The translations under genes were made by a program, and so were the position numbers. A stretch of DNA of 64,000 nucleotides. It comes from Synechococcus sp. CS-1330. GTDB taxonomy: Bacteria; Cyanobacteriota; Cyanobacteriia; PCC-6307; Cyanobiaceae. Within the stretch, counting starts at the first letter, position 1, and every line of letters starts with the position of its first letter. The notes below the pieces were generated by a model. It searched no databases. It saw only the letters and a program-made list of their open reading frames with translations, and was not told the DNA's origin. Location: contig JAHLYR010000008.1 in assembly GCA_025128025.1 (NCBI GenBank), positions 1 to 64,000 of the forward strand, given 5' to 3'. Positions 55,001 to 63,500 of the stretch are shown piece after piece.

Positions 55001-56293
55001 CAGCACTAGGCGCTTCTCGCGCCAATCCAAAACCGCATCCCATGGACCCAGCAACGGGTTGCTGGACTGACCAAAACGGGCCTGAAGCTGGGGCAGGTCC
55101 CACGGCCCCCTAGCCGAAACTGAACCGCCTACCTGTTGGTTCAACACCCACTCAGGAGTGCCAGCCTGGAGTGGAAGGTCACTTGGCCGGAGCTGCCATT
55201 GGCCCGTCAGCTCAAAACGCCTGGCCAAGCTCCCCTTGAGCCTTAGCCAGGAACTGCCGCGGGCCAGCTCAAACTGGCGTACCAGAAGCTGGTTTCGCTG
55301 CCACAGCCCCTCAAGCCGCAGCGTGCCCTGCAGGCCCTTGCCCCCCGGTGCTCCCCAGCGCCAAGTAGAGCGATCCAACTCGAGCGCCTTGCCGCTGCAG
55401 CGCAGCTGGCTGAATGGCAACTCCAATCGGGCAACGCCCATAGCTGGCCGCCAGCGCAATTGGCGCAGCTGGGCTCCCCCTTTACAAAAGGGCTGGCGAT
55501 CCCGCCAGGCCAAGGCGAACGTGCCATCAGCCCTGCCAGCAAGCTGACCAGGCACGCCTAAGAGGCGCTGGAGCGTGGCCAGCTGCAGCGCCTTTGCCCG
55601 CAGGGTTCCATCCCAGCGCTGACTCTGCCAATTGCCCTGGAGCTCCATGGCCAGCTCGCCAGCGGCCGCCTCCGAGCGCAGCCAAGCCGCCATTTCCAAC
55701 TCGCGCCGATGGGGCCGCAATTCACCTCGGCCCGTGAGGCTCAGGCTGGCCCCGGAAGGCCGCAGGTTGAGCATGGCGGGATCAACCAGGCGCAACCTGA
55801 GATCCAGGCGCGGCGGCTTTGTGCCTGGGTCAAGCCGCCCTGGCACCCAATACTGACCTTGAGAGTTGCGGCGCAACTCAGCTCTCACTCCGGCCAAGCC
55901 CACATGCAGCACTGGCAAACGCTGGCGCAGGCTCGCTAGCGGGTCCAGGCTCACCAAAACCGAACGCACCAAGACTGTGGAGCCATCCAGCCGCCCAGGG
56001 GCGATGCGACTGGGCCCAATGCGCAGACCACCCCAGCCCAGACCCTGATACTCGCCAAGCTCAACGGGATGGCCGGAAAGCTGGCTGAGCGGCTGCTCAA
56101 TCCGAGGTCTCCAGTGCTGGTAAAGCTTTCTCAGGGCCTGATCACCGCCCCAAACCAGCAAAATCAGGGTGCCGAAGCCGCCAGCCAATGCGGCCAGCAA
56201 GCGGACGCCACCGGGGCCCCGCGGCCAGGGTGGGGAAGCAAGTGATGACGAAGCAGGGACGGGCCCAGGGCTCTGTTCTGGCAACTCCGCCAT
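52013..56293 (-). CDS. tamB: TamB-like translocation and assembly module protein (DUF490)
   Basis: A 1426-residue envelope protein, probably spanning the periplasm as a beta-rich hydrophobic groove for lipid or protein transport to the outer membrane. After a Pro-rich start comes one membrane anchor (LLAALAGGFGTLILLVWGG, near residues 32-50). Most of the rest is repetitive beta structure, and the last 400 residues form the DUF490 domain (LALIGGNTLAGLAGSAGG, then SFALYPTYV and a C-terminal aromatic LQLFFRF). The start is ATG at 56293 rather than the open frame to 56338. It is first in the tamB-ROK-proA-folB run and divergent from ycf51. Confidence 0.9.
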   Translation of the reverse strand: MAELPEQSPGPVPASSSLASPPWPRGPGGVRLLAALAGGFGTLILLVWGGDQALRKLYQHWRPRIEQPLSQLSGHPVELGEYQGLGWGGLRIGPSRIAPGRLDGSTVLVRSVLVSLDPLASLRQRLPVLHVGLAGVRAELRRNSQGQYWVPGRLDPGTKPPRLDLRLRLVDPAMLNLRPSGASLSLTGRGELRPHRRELEMAAWLRSEAAAGELAMELQGNWQSQRWDGTLRAKALQLATLQRLLGVPGQLAGRADGTFALAWRDRQPFCKGGAQLRQLRWRPAMGVARLELPFSQLRCSGKALELDRSTWRWGAPGGKGLQGTLRLEGLWQRNQLLVRQFELARGSSWLRLKGSLARRFELTGQWQLRPSDLPLQAGTPEWVLNQQVGGSVSARGPWDLPQLQARFGQSSNPLLGPWDAVLDWREKRLVLQRFSSAHLSARGVLPLGMRAGEGLLPGQLDLSLELERYPLERLDLLVGAQIRGILQASGRVRGPLNALKPDLDLRIDQPGAGPLSLRENWQGNWLGDPAGGGRLRMQALAPAPVGVLTARLDSSWVPLQVRLERAGGTLELNGRPRGYRWQAIQIPLNGLQLALGPNSRRQPLQALLSGQGLLQFQPLAFSGNAQLDRPVFLGVWGKSAQANFRYAKRRYSAQGAISPLAGGNLAIDWSGVWHGAFRARLQGERLPPLFLQQLVRAWPLWRGEGAPILGRASDIGTLLIDTFGGSVQDQLRALELARARLSAARLERDRQSSPQERLQQLAGQIDADLRLDGPSLPEARADLQARAHLWLPEANQDQPLTSVPVLVKFSGPLRRGAGNFSLADLPLELLALLTPVPAGLRGRLSMQGRYRLGTPQPELALNISLVDGHLRETALVLERGTIQLEQARLLLDLSLRAAGASSSVELAGVVPLDSGQQGLELRLASRDDGLRFLAGLAQPALQWNQGSGDLQLLVRGSVREPIANGFLRFRGAQLQFIGQKVRDVDATVLFDFEQLLLQEFNAKVGDKGVVRGSGSLGLFRPEATADGKDATLKVELEKVPFAMPRIKAVADGSLQIGGSLAALDIGGELAITRGSVNVQPARLASEANLAAPVASAAELLESSWNYDQPLVLLGPDVESNASEALRAAVPNASFVGFDDLKLKLGPDLNVGIPNLASFGTSGALRLNGRLDPSLRLQGVVRLLNGRLNLFTTTFGLDPDSPNVAVFTPSMGLIPFIDISLRTRVSDNLPSTSGIGTAGSLSLQDFQAAGATNSLDQLNLVRVFLSVSGPADRLADNLVLRSSPPLSEDRLLALIGGNTLAGLAGSAGGTALATALGQTLLSPLLGTLGDAFGQRLSFALYPTYVNQGVASGAERRSGRVPPQLVLGAEIGLDLTERFNASVLAAPNRSDVPPQLNLNFKASELLNLQGAVDAQGAWQTQLQLFFRF

Positions 56294-56358
56294 TCCCGTG
56301 GGCTGCCACCCCTTGCGACCGGCGCAATATAAAGGCACTAACCAAAACTTCCAGCCCT

Positions 56359-56826
56359 ATGGCCGCTGATCCAATCCTGCTAACAGCGGGCAAATGGCTG
56401 GGGGCCGCCAGTGGGGTCCTGGCTTTGACGACGATTGTTGGTTATCTGAGCCGCTGGGGGATTCGCTTTCGCCTGGTTGGTGTCACCAGCTTCACGGCCC
56501 TGCTCGCGGTTTCCTGCCTGACCTTTGCTGTTAGCTACAGCCCTCGGGTGCAGCTAGCTGGAGCAGTGAGCGTGCCGGTGGTGTTCGACAACGGCATCGA
56601 CCTGGTGGTGGCAGCAGCTCCAGACGGCCTGACGGACGGGGCCGCGGCAGCCACCGTTCAACAAGTAGCCCTAAACCTCAGGGGTGGCGGCCGCAGCAGC
56701 GCCGACAACCTGGTGCATGTGCGACTGCGCCGGGTCGAGACGGTCGCCCCAGGGCTGAGCAAGCCGGTGGTGCTGGCGGAAGCCACCCGCAGCCTGACGG
56801 GTGGTGACGTTCAGCTACAGCCCTAA
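56359..56826 (+). CDS. ycf51: Ycf51-family protein (DUF2518)
   Basis: A 155-residue membrane protein conserved in cyanobacteria and some plastids. Two hydrophobic helices lie at LLTAGKWLGAASGVLALTTI and VTSFTALLAVSCLTFAVS, joined by the conserved WGIRFRLVG. They are followed by a soluble domain starting VSVPVVFDNGIDLVVAAAPD. Function is unknown. The start is ATG at 56359; the long upstream frame overlaps tamB in antisense and is spurious. A gene with an HhH-like region starts 2 bases after its stop. Confidence 0.75.
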   Translation: MAADPILLTAGKWLGAASGVLALTTIVGYLSRWGIRFRLVGVTSFTALLAVSCLTFAVSYSPRVQLAGAVSVPVVFDNGIDLVVAAAPDGLTDGAAAATVQQVALNLRGGGRSSADNLVHVRLRRVETVAPGLSKPVVLAEATRSLTGGDVQLQP

Positions 56827-56828
56827 CC

Positions 56829-57212
56829 ATGTGGCAATTGCCAATTCACTTTCAGCGCGAACAACGCCAATTGGAGCTGGCCGGCATCGAAGACTGGCCC
56901 CAACTCGCCGGTCTCCAAGACCAGGATCTGCGCCGCCTAGGCCGCAGCGGCGGCGCCAGCGAAGCCCGCCTGATAAAGCTTCGGGGCCAGGCCCGGCTAG
57001 TGGTGGAGGTGGGACTAGACCCGGCAGAAGCCGCCCTGCTGCTCTACGCCGGCATCGCTAGCAGGGCTGGCTTGGCAGCCAGTGACCCACACCAACTCTT
57101 GGTACAAATGGGCCGGCTGCAGCGAAGCCTCACCGGCATGGCCTCACCGCTGCTCGATTTGGCCACCTTGAGCGAATGGATCCGGCGGGCCAAACGCCGC
57201 CCCACAAACTGA
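56829..57212 (+). CDS. Small conserved protein with helix-hairpin-helix-like (DUF4332-type) repeats
   Basis: A 127-residue helical protein. LAGIEDWPQLAGLQDQDLRR and AALLLYAGIASRAGLAASDP each have the pattern hydrophobic-x-GI-x-x-x-x-x-L, as in HhH or DUF4332-like repeats that can bind nucleic acid. The assignment is by pattern only. The start is ATG at 56829, 2 bases after ycf51, so the two are probably cotranscribed. A small GC-rich hairpin follows in the 64-base gap (57223-57244) without a T tract. Confidence 0.6.
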   Translation: MWQLPIHFQREQRQLELAGIEDWPQLAGLQDQDLRRLGRSGGASEARLIKLRGQARLVVEVGLDPAEAALLLYAGIASRAGLAASDPHQLLVQMGRLQRSLTGMASPLLDLATLSEWIRRAKRRPTN

Positions 57213-57276
57213 TCTAGAGCAGTCGCCAGCCGTTGCGGCTTGTGGCTCAAATGGAATTGCTACGGGGCTACATGAA

Positions 57277-57594
57277 TTGTCTGATCTTCACTCCCCCAAA
57301 ATTCATCCGGCCTTTGGAAGGGCCCTATTCAGTCTTCTGCCCTTACTGCTAATCAACCTGGCAGCCGTATGGGCACCTGCCCTGGCCCAATCCCAGTTAC
57401 TGGAGTCCGTAAAGCAAAACCCCACCAAAGCGAAGGCACTTTGTAGCCAATTTCAGGGCTTCAACGCCCAGGGGCTCTCAGCTACATCCCGCTCGGCCGT
57501 AGGCCAAATCGCCCGCCAAGAAAACCTCAGCCCCATGGATTCTGAGGTTCTTATCACCTACGTGATCGGCCTGTATTGCCCCGATGTGCGCTGA
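57277..57594 (+). CDS. Small secreted protein, function unknown
   Basis: A 105-residue protein with a signal peptide (ALFSLLPLLLINLAAVWAPALAQ). The mature part of about 65 residues has two cysteines (ALCSQF and YCPDVR) that could pair. NPTKAKALCSQFQGFNAQGL and a final MDSEVLITYVIGLYCPDVR are its recognisable features; I know no family. The start is TTG at 57277, with GGGG about 9 bases before; no ATG is in frame upstream. The CocE-type hydrolase begins directly at the base after its stop. Confidence 0.6.
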   Translation: MSDLHSPKIHPAFGRALFSLLPLLLINLAAVWAPALAQSQLLESVKQNPTKAKALCSQFQGFNAQGLSATSRSAVGQIARQENLSPMDSEVLITYVIGLYCPDVR

Positions 57595-59220
57595 GTGAGC
57601 AGCCCGGCGCCAGAGCTGCTGCGGGTTCAGTGGCGCGACGAGACCATGGAATGCCGCGATGGCATCAAGCTAATCAGCCGCGTTTGGCAACCAGAAGGCC
57701 AAGGACCATGGCCGGTGCTGCTGATGCGCCAGCCCTACGGCCGGGCAATCGCCTCAACTGTTACCTATGCCCACCCCAGCTGGTACGCAGCCCACGGCTT
57801 TCTGGTGGTTGTTCAGGATGTGCGCGGTCAAGGTGCCTCCCAGGGGACGTTCCAAGGATTCGAGCAGGAGTTATCCGATGGTGCAGACACCATTCGCTGG
57901 GTTCGCAAACTTGCTGGCAGTAACGGGCGAGTCGGTTGCTACGGGTTTTCTTACCAAGGCCTGACCCAACTACTGAGCGACGATCCAGAGGCCCTGCCCG
58001 ACTGCCTGGTCCCGGCTATGGCTGGTTTGGACGAGCACGGCGACTGGGCTTGCGAGGGAGGAGCCCATTGGTGGGCCCTAGGCCTCGGCTGGGGACTGCA
58101 ATTGGCAGCCCTGCGCTGCCAACAACTTGGCGACGCTGCCGGCTGGCAAGCGATTCGCCGCAGCCTCGACTCGGGCGCCTTTTTGTCTGAAGGATTGGAA
58201 CTGCTCAAGCGCCATGACCCCCAAGGCATGGCCTGCCGCTGGCTGCAGCTCCCGGCAAGCGAGGCCCCCAGGTGGGTTTGCCACCAACCAGACGCAGCTC
58301 TATGGCAGCGTCCCATGCTGCTGATCGGTGGCTGGTACGACCCCCATCTGCGCGGCATCTTGAACCTCTTTTCACTTGCTAAAGCTGCAGGTGGCTCGCC
58401 GCTGTTGCGCATTGGCGCCTATACCCACCTCGACTGGAACGGCGGCATTGATCGGTTGCAACTGGCCTTTTTTCAACACCATCTGCAGGATCAAGCCGCT
58501 GCAGAAGAGCTAAGCGTTGCCGTTCTTGTAGAAAAAAAAGCCCATGCAAACGGCAAGCAGTCAAGTCGCCATTGGCGCGTCCCAACTTCAGCCGGCAGCC
58601 CCATGAGCTGGGGGCTGCGCAGTAGCGGCCTGGCCTCAATCGACGCGGAAGAGGGCGAACTGCTGCTCGATCAATTTGGCAGCGGCCAGGTTGCCCTGGT
58701 GCACGATCCCTGGCGACCAGTTCCAGGGCGGGGCGGCCACCTTGGCCTCGATCCAGGCCCGTGTGAGCGCGGCGATCTGGACCGCCGTGGTGATGTGATC
58801 TGCTTCAGCAGTTCACCCCTGAGCACGCCCCTGGAGCTGGAAGGACTGCCGGTATTAACTGTTGTTGTGCGGTCTGACCAACCCAGCTTTGACCTTTGTG
58901 CAGCGCTCTCGGTGCTGGATCGCCAGGGAAGGGTGCTCCAACTGAGCACGGGCGTGGCCCGGACCCAGCAGCTAGCCGGTGAAAAGTCGCTGCTGCAAAT
59001 TCAACTTCAGCCCCTGCTAGCTGAACTCGGCCCCGGGGAACGGTTGCGACTTTCCCTAGCGGGAGCGGCCTGGCCGCAGATTGCCGTAAACCCCGGGGAT
59101 GGCCGCGAGCACATTGGCCCTGCCGGCCCGAGCCATCGAGTCATCACGCTTGAGCTCGAACTGGCTGATTCCCAATTGCAGCTGCTGCCCCTCTTGGACG
59201 GCAAATTTGGGGCACACTGA
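57595..59220 (+). CDS. CocE/NonD-family hydrolase (X-Pro peptidase fold)
   Basis: A 541-residue alpha/beta hydrolase of the S15/CocE type. The N-terminal WPVLLMRQPYGRAIAST, the catalytic elbow GCYGFSYQGLTQ (Ser near residue 118), and HDPWRPVPGRGGHLGLDPG are family-like. The C-terminal third is the jelly-roll domain (SFDLCAALSVLDRQGRVLQL). Members hydrolyse esters or X-Pro peptides; the substrate is unknown and no signal peptide is visible. The start is GTG at 57595, directly after the preceding stop. It is followed within 6 bases by a secreted protein gene. Confidence 0.88.
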   Translation: MSSPAPELLRVQWRDETMECRDGIKLISRVWQPEGQGPWPVLLMRQPYGRAIASTVTYAHPSWYAAHGFLVVVQDVRGQGASQGTFQGFEQELSDGADTIRWVRKLAGSNGRVGCYGFSYQGLTQLLSDDPEALPDCLVPAMAGLDEHGDWACEGGAHWWALGLGWGLQLAALRCQQLGDAAGWQAIRRSLDSGAFLSEGLELLKRHDPQGMACRWLQLPASEAPRWVCHQPDAALWQRPMLLIGGWYDPHLRGILNLFSLAKAAGGSPLLRIGAYTHLDWNGGIDRLQLAFFQHHLQDQAAAEELSVAVLVEKKAHANGKQSSRHWRVPTSAGSPMSWGLRSSGLASIDAEEGELLLDQFGSGQVALVHDPWRPVPGRGGHLGLDPGPCERGDLDRRGDVICFSSSPLSTPLELEGLPVLTVVVRSDQPSFDLCAALSVLDRQGRVLQLSTGVARTQQLAGEKSLLQIQLQPLLAELGPGERLRLSLAGAAWPQIAVNPGDGREHIGPAGPSHRVITLELELADSQLQLLPLLDGKFGAH

Positions 59221-59225
59221 TCCAA

Positions 59226-60047
59226 ATGTTTGTTTTTGCGATGTCGCTGCGCCACCTGCGCCCTGCTCAACAGTCCCAAACCCTCAGCCGCATGGCTCTG
59301 GGCATGCTTTCGCTGGCTACTGGGCTGAGCATCACCGTGGCGGCACTGCCAGGAGTTCCAGGCAGTGCGGCTTTGGCCCAAAGCCAGAGCAGCGGCGTGG
59401 ATCAACCAGCCCTCAGCGTCGAAGCAGCCCGTGCAGCCGCCAATCGCATTTTGACAGCAGTTAAAAGCCGTGATGCCAACTTGCGTTTTAGCCAGTTCTC
59501 AGAGGAACTCAAGGGGGTTAGCAGCCCTTCGATGGTGGCGGAGTCAATGCGCACCCAGCCGAAGCTGTTGAGCTGGACCCTGCTCAGCGTGCAAGGGGGT
59601 CTGCGCAACACCACCGTTGAGGCCAGCCTGACCACAAGCATGGGCAAGCGAGACCTGTTCATCGTGCTCAACCCCGAAGGCAAGCTGGCTGGTTACCACC
59701 TAGATGACACCGATGAGGCACCCAGCGTGGTTGCCAAAAGATTCGTTACCGCCCTAAGCAGCGGCCACTTCATCTCAGCGCGAAGCTTTTTGAGCCTGCC
59801 ACTGCAGAAGGAAATCTCAGCCAGCAGCCTGCAGGCGCGCTGGCAGGAACTGCAACGTCAAACCGGCGAATTTGTACGGATCCGCAAAGTTGTAGTGGCC
59901 GAGGGCGGAGGCGACCAGCGTCTCGTACTCGTCAATAGCGATTTCAATCGTCTTAGCGATTCTCTCTTTGTGATCCTCAATGCCAACAACGACATAATCG
60001 GCGTCGATTTTCCCAACGATCCAATCGCCCCCAAGCAGGTGCGTTGA
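59226..60047 (+). CDS. Secreted DUF3887-like protein
   Basis: A 273-residue exported protein; the signal peptide lies around residues 20-50 (MALGMLSLATGLSITVAALP to AALAQ). The mature region carries two similar blocks. In the second, VVAKRFVTALSSGHFISARS leads to LQARWQELQRQTGEFV and LFVILNANNDIIGVDF, the pattern of DUF3887, which is often found fused to peptidases and hydrolases. The first block is a shorter likeness. Function is unknown. It lies between the CocE hydrolase and glgB. Alternative starts at residues 6 and 23 are possible. Confidence 0.6.
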   Translation: MFVFAMSLRHLRPAQQSQTLSRMALGMLSLATGLSITVAALPGVPGSAALAQSQSSGVDQPALSVEAARAAANRILTAVKSRDANLRFSQFSEELKGVSSPSMVAESMRTQPKLLSWTLLSVQGGLRNTTVEASLTTSMGKRDLFIVLNPEGKLAGYHLDDTDEAPSVVAKRFVTALSSGHFISARSFLSLPLQKEISASSLQARWQELQRQTGEFVRIRKVVVAEGGGDQRLVLVNSDFNRLSDSLFVILNANNDIIGVDFPNDPIAPKQVR

Positions 60048-60089
60048 GCCCTGAAGCGCCTAAGCTCGCCTTCCGATCGCTGCTGGTAC

Positions 60090-62414
60090 ATGTCCTTGCT
60101 CACCCTTAACTGGATGGCGGAGGATTGCCAGCGGCTGGCTGAATGCCGGCACGACCACCCGTTTGCGGTGCTAGGGCCCCAGCTCCTCGAATCGGGCGGT
60201 TGGGTGCTGCGCGTCTGGATGCCTGAGGCAGAGAGCGTTGAGCTGCTGATCGATGGCCAATCGCTACCGATGGCCACCCCGAATCATCCTTGGATTTTTG
60301 AGGCCCCTTGGGGCAGTGATCCTGGTTCTTCCTATCAGGTGCGGGTCAACCGCGGCGGCATCGAACACGTCCAGCCCGATCCTTGGTCGTTTCGCCACGA
60401 ATGGATGGGCGAACTGGATCGCCTGTTGTTTGCAGAGGGCAACCACCACCACATTTGGCGCCGTATGGGTGCCCACGTGGTGGAGCACAACGGCGTCAAA
60501 GGCGTTCAGTTTTGCCTCTGGGCCCCCAATGCCCGCAGCGTTGCGGTGCTGGGCAATTTCAACGGCTGGGATGGTCGCCACCATCCAATGCAGGCAAGGG
60601 TGGGCGGATCCTGGGAGCTATTCATTCCCGGGATTGAACCAGGTGAGATCTACAAATACGAGGTGCGGGCTCAAAACGGGCACTGCTACCAGAAAGCAGA
60701 TCCCTATGGCTTCCGCCACGAGATTCGTCCTAACAATGGCTCGATAGTTGAGTCCCTTGCGGGCCACCATTGGCAAGACTCGGGCTGGATGCAGGAGCGG
60801 GACAGCCGCAACCCCCTCGACCAGCCCGTGTCTGTGTATGAAATGCATCTGGGCAGCTGGATGCACGGCGCTGCCGACCAGCCCTACATCGAACCCGATG
60901 GCACTCCGCGACCGCCGGTGCCTGCAGCCGACCTCAAACCCGGCGCTCGCCTGCTCACCTATCCGGAGCTAGCTGATCGGGTCATCCCCTATGTGAAGGC
61001 CCGCGGCTTTACCCATATCGAGCTGATGCCCATCTCGGAGCATCCCTTTGATGGTTCTTGGGGCTACCAGGTCACGGGCTGGTACGCCCCCACCAGCCGC
61101 TTTGGCACACCGGATGAATTCCGCGCCTTTGTAGACCGTTGCCACGCCGAAGGCATTGGCGTGATCCTCGACTGGGTGCCAGGCCACTTCCCCAAAGATG
61201 CCCATGGCCTGGCCTTCTTTGATGGCGCCCATCTTTATGAGCATGCCGATCCGCGCATCGGCGAGCACAAGGAGTGGGGCACCCTCATCTTCAATTACAG
61301 CCGCAACGAAGTACGCAACTTCCTTGTAGCCAACCTGGTTTATTGGTTTGAGGAGTTCCACATCGATGGCATCCGCGTAGATGCGGTGGCCTCCATGCTT
61401 TATCGCGACTACCTGCGCCCAGACGGTGAATGGTTGCCAAATGAGAATGGCGGCCGGGAAAACACCGAGGCCGTCACTTTCCTGCAACAGGCCAACCACG
61501 TCCTGTTCGAGCACTTCCCTGGAGCACTCTCGATCGCCGAGGAATCCACTACCTGGCCCATGGTTACCCAACCCACCAATATTGGCGGCCTCGGGTTCAA
61601 CCTCAAATGGAACATGGGCTGGATGCACGACATGCTCGATTACTTCGAGCTAGATCCCTGGTTCCGCCAGTTCCACCAGAACAACGTCACTTTCTCAATC
61701 TGGTACGCCTTCACTGAGAACTTCATGCTGGCGTTGAGCCACGACGAAGTGGTGCATGGGAAGAGCAACCTGCTGCACAAAATGCCAGGTGACGACTGGC
61801 AAAAGTTCGCCAACGTGCGGGCACTGTTGGCATACATGTGGACCCATCCCGGCAAGAAGACCATCTTCATGGGGATGGAATTTGGCCAGCGGGCTGAGTG
61901 GAACGTCTGGGGCGATCTGCAATGGGATCTGCTGCAGCACGACTCTCACCAGGGGTTGCAGCGCCTCGTCGACGATCTCAACGTCTTCTACAAATCCGAG
62001 CGGGCTCTCTGGGGAGACGACTTCAGCGAATTCGGCTTCCAGTGGATCGATTGCAACGACAATCGCCACTCGATCATCAGCTTCATGAGGCGTGAAAGTG
62101 CCACGGGCAAGTGGCTTGTGGTGGTGGCCAACTTCACCCCCCAGAGCCATTCCCACTATCGAGTGGGTGTACCGCTGGAAGGCTTCTATGAGGAAGCCTT
62201 CAACACCGATGCTGAGCGCTACGGCGGCAGCAACCTGGGCAACCTGGGCGGCAAATTCACAGACCAGTGGGGGATTCATGGCTATGAACAATCCCTTGAT
62301 CTCTGCCTACCACCCCTTGCGGTGCTCGTCTTCCGTCGGGACGAAATCCGCAGCCAGCAGATGGATGAAGACACCTGTGACGAAGCCGCCGATTCCGGGG
62401 CCCTGCTCGGGTAA
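60090..62414 (+). CDS. glgB: 1,4-alpha-glucan branching enzyme
   Basis: GlgB introduces alpha-1,6 branches into glycogen. The 774-residue GH13 protein has an N1 domain, a CBM48 module ([20 protein letters not shown] near residue 136) and the catalytic barrel. The nucleophile Asp is in [16 protein letters not shown] near 428, the acid/base Glu in [10 protein letters not shown] near 484, and [11 protein letters not shown] is near 551. [14 protein letters not shown] is diagnostic. The start is ATG at 60090. It follows a secreted DUF3887-like gene after 42 bases; hemE starts 27 bases after its stop. Confidence 0.96.
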   Translation: MSLLTLNWMAEDCQRLAECRHDHPFAVLGPQLLESGGWVLRVWMPEAESVELLIDGQSLPMATPNHPWIFEAPWGSDPGSSYQVRVNRGGIEHVQPDPWSFRHEWMGELDRLLFAEGNHHHIWRRMGAHVVEHNGVKGVQFCLWAPNARSVAVLGNFNGWDGRHHPMQARVGGSWELFIPGIEPGEIYKYEVRAQNGHCYQKADPYGFRHEIRPNNGSIVESLAGHHWQDSGWMQERDSRNPLDQPVSVYEMHLGSWMHGAADQPYIEPDGTPRPPVPAADLKPGARLLTYPELADRVIPYVKARGFTHIELMPISEHPFDGSWGYQVTGWYAPTSRFGTPDEFRAFVDRCHAEGIGVILDWVPGHFPKDAHGLAFFDGAHLYEHADPRIGEHKEWGTLIFNYSRNEVRNFLVANLVYWFEEFHIDGIRVDAVASMLYRDYLRPDGEWLPNENGGRENTEAVTFLQQANHVLFEHFPGALSIAEESTTWPMVTQPTNIGGLGFNLKWNMGWMHDMLDYFELDPWFRQFHQNNVTFSIWYAFTENFMLALSHDEVVHGKSNLLHKMPGDDWQKFANVRALLAYMWTHPGKKTIFMGMEFGQRAEWNVWGDLQWDLLQHDSHQGLQRLVDDLNVFYKSERALWGDDFSEFGFQWIDCNDNRHSIISFMRRESATGKWLVVVANFTPQSHSHYRVGVPLEGFYEEAFNTDAERYGGSNLGNLGGKFTDQWGIHGYEQSLDLCLPPLAVLVFRRDEIRSQQMDEDTCDEAADSGALLG

Positions 62415-62441
62415 GTTCTCGCTTCGCTCTGCTTGCACCCA

Positions 62442-63500
62442 ATGACCGAAACCGCCCCCCTGCTGCTGCGCGCCGCCCGAGGTGAGCAGGTGGAGCGGCC
62501 CCCGGTCTGGATGATGCGCCAGGCCGGGCGCTACATGAAGGTGTATCGCGACCTGCGCGACCGCCATCCCGGCTTCCGGGAGCGCTCGGAAAACCCCGAT
62601 CTCTCCTACGAGATCTCGATGCAGCCCTTCCACGCCTTCAAGCCCGATGGCGTGATCCTCTTTTCAGACATCCTCACGCCCCTGCCGGGTATGGGGATCA
62701 ACTTCGACATCATTGAAAGCCAGGGGCCCCTGATCCAGGAGCCAATCCGCAATCTTGCCCAAGTAGAGGCTTTGCGAGCCTTGGAGCCGGCCGAGAGCAT
62801 GCCTTTTGTGGGTGAGGTGCTTACCCGCTTGCGTCAATCGGTTGGCAATGAAGCTGCAGTACTTGGCTTCGTGGGTGCCCCCTGGACCTTGGCCGCCTAC
62901 GTGGTGGAAGGCAAAAGCAGCAAGAACTACGCGGTGATCAAGGCGATGGCCTTCCAGGAGCCGGAGCTGCTGCATAAGCTCCTAGACCACTTCGCCGAAT
63001 CAATTGCCACCTACCTGCGCTATCAGATCGATTCCGGCGCCCAGGTGGTGCAGATGTTCGATTCTTGGGCCGGCCAGCTCAGCCCCATGGATTACGACAG
63101 CTTCGCGGCGCCTTACCAGAAGAAGGTGGTGGATCTGGTTAAGCAAACCCATCCCGATACCCCCTTCATTCTCTACATCTCCGGCAGTGCCGGCGTGCTT
63201 GAGCGCATGGCACGCACAGGGGTAGACATAATTTCGCTCGACTGGACCGTGGACATGGCCGAGGGCCTGGCCCGGCTGCCAGAGCACATTGGCGTTCAGG
63301 GCAACGTGGATCCCGGATTGCTATTCGGCACCCCAGCGGCCATCCAGGCCCGCATCGACGACACCGTGCGCAAAGCCCGAGGCCGCAAGCACATCCTCAA
63401 CCTGGGCCACGGCATCCTGCCGGGCACTCCAGAAGAGAACGGCCGCGCCTTCTTTGAGGCCGGCAAAAGTGTGATGGAGCGCATCGGAGCGGCGGCTTGA
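62442..63500 (+). CDS. hemE: Uroporphyrinogen decarboxylase
   Basis: HemE decarboxylates uroporphyrinogen III to coproporphyrinogen III, the route to chlorophyll, heme and phycobilins. The 352-residue protein carries the substrate motif [17 protein letters not shown] near residue 23, the conserved Asp region [34 protein letters not shown] and [15 protein letters not shown] near the end. The start is ATG at 62442; the TTG at 62433 is less likely. The next gene overlaps its stop by 4 bases (TTGA). Confidence 0.96.
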   Translation: MTETAPLLLRAARGEQVERPPVWMMRQAGRYMKVYRDLRDRHPGFRERSENPDLSYEISMQPFHAFKPDGVILFSDILTPLPGMGINFDIIESQGPLIQEPIRNLAQVEALRALEPAESMPFVGEVLTRLRQSVGNEAAVLGFVGAPWTLAAYVVEGKSSKNYAVIKAMAFQEPELLHKLLDHFAESIATYLRYQIDSGAQVVQMFDSWAGQLSPMDYDSFAAPYQKKVVDLVKQTHPDTPFILYISGSAGVLERMARTGVDIISLDWTVDMAEGLARLPEHIGVQGNVDPGLLFGTPAAIQARIDDTVRKARGRKHILNLGHGILPGTPEENGRAFFEAGKSVMERIGAAA

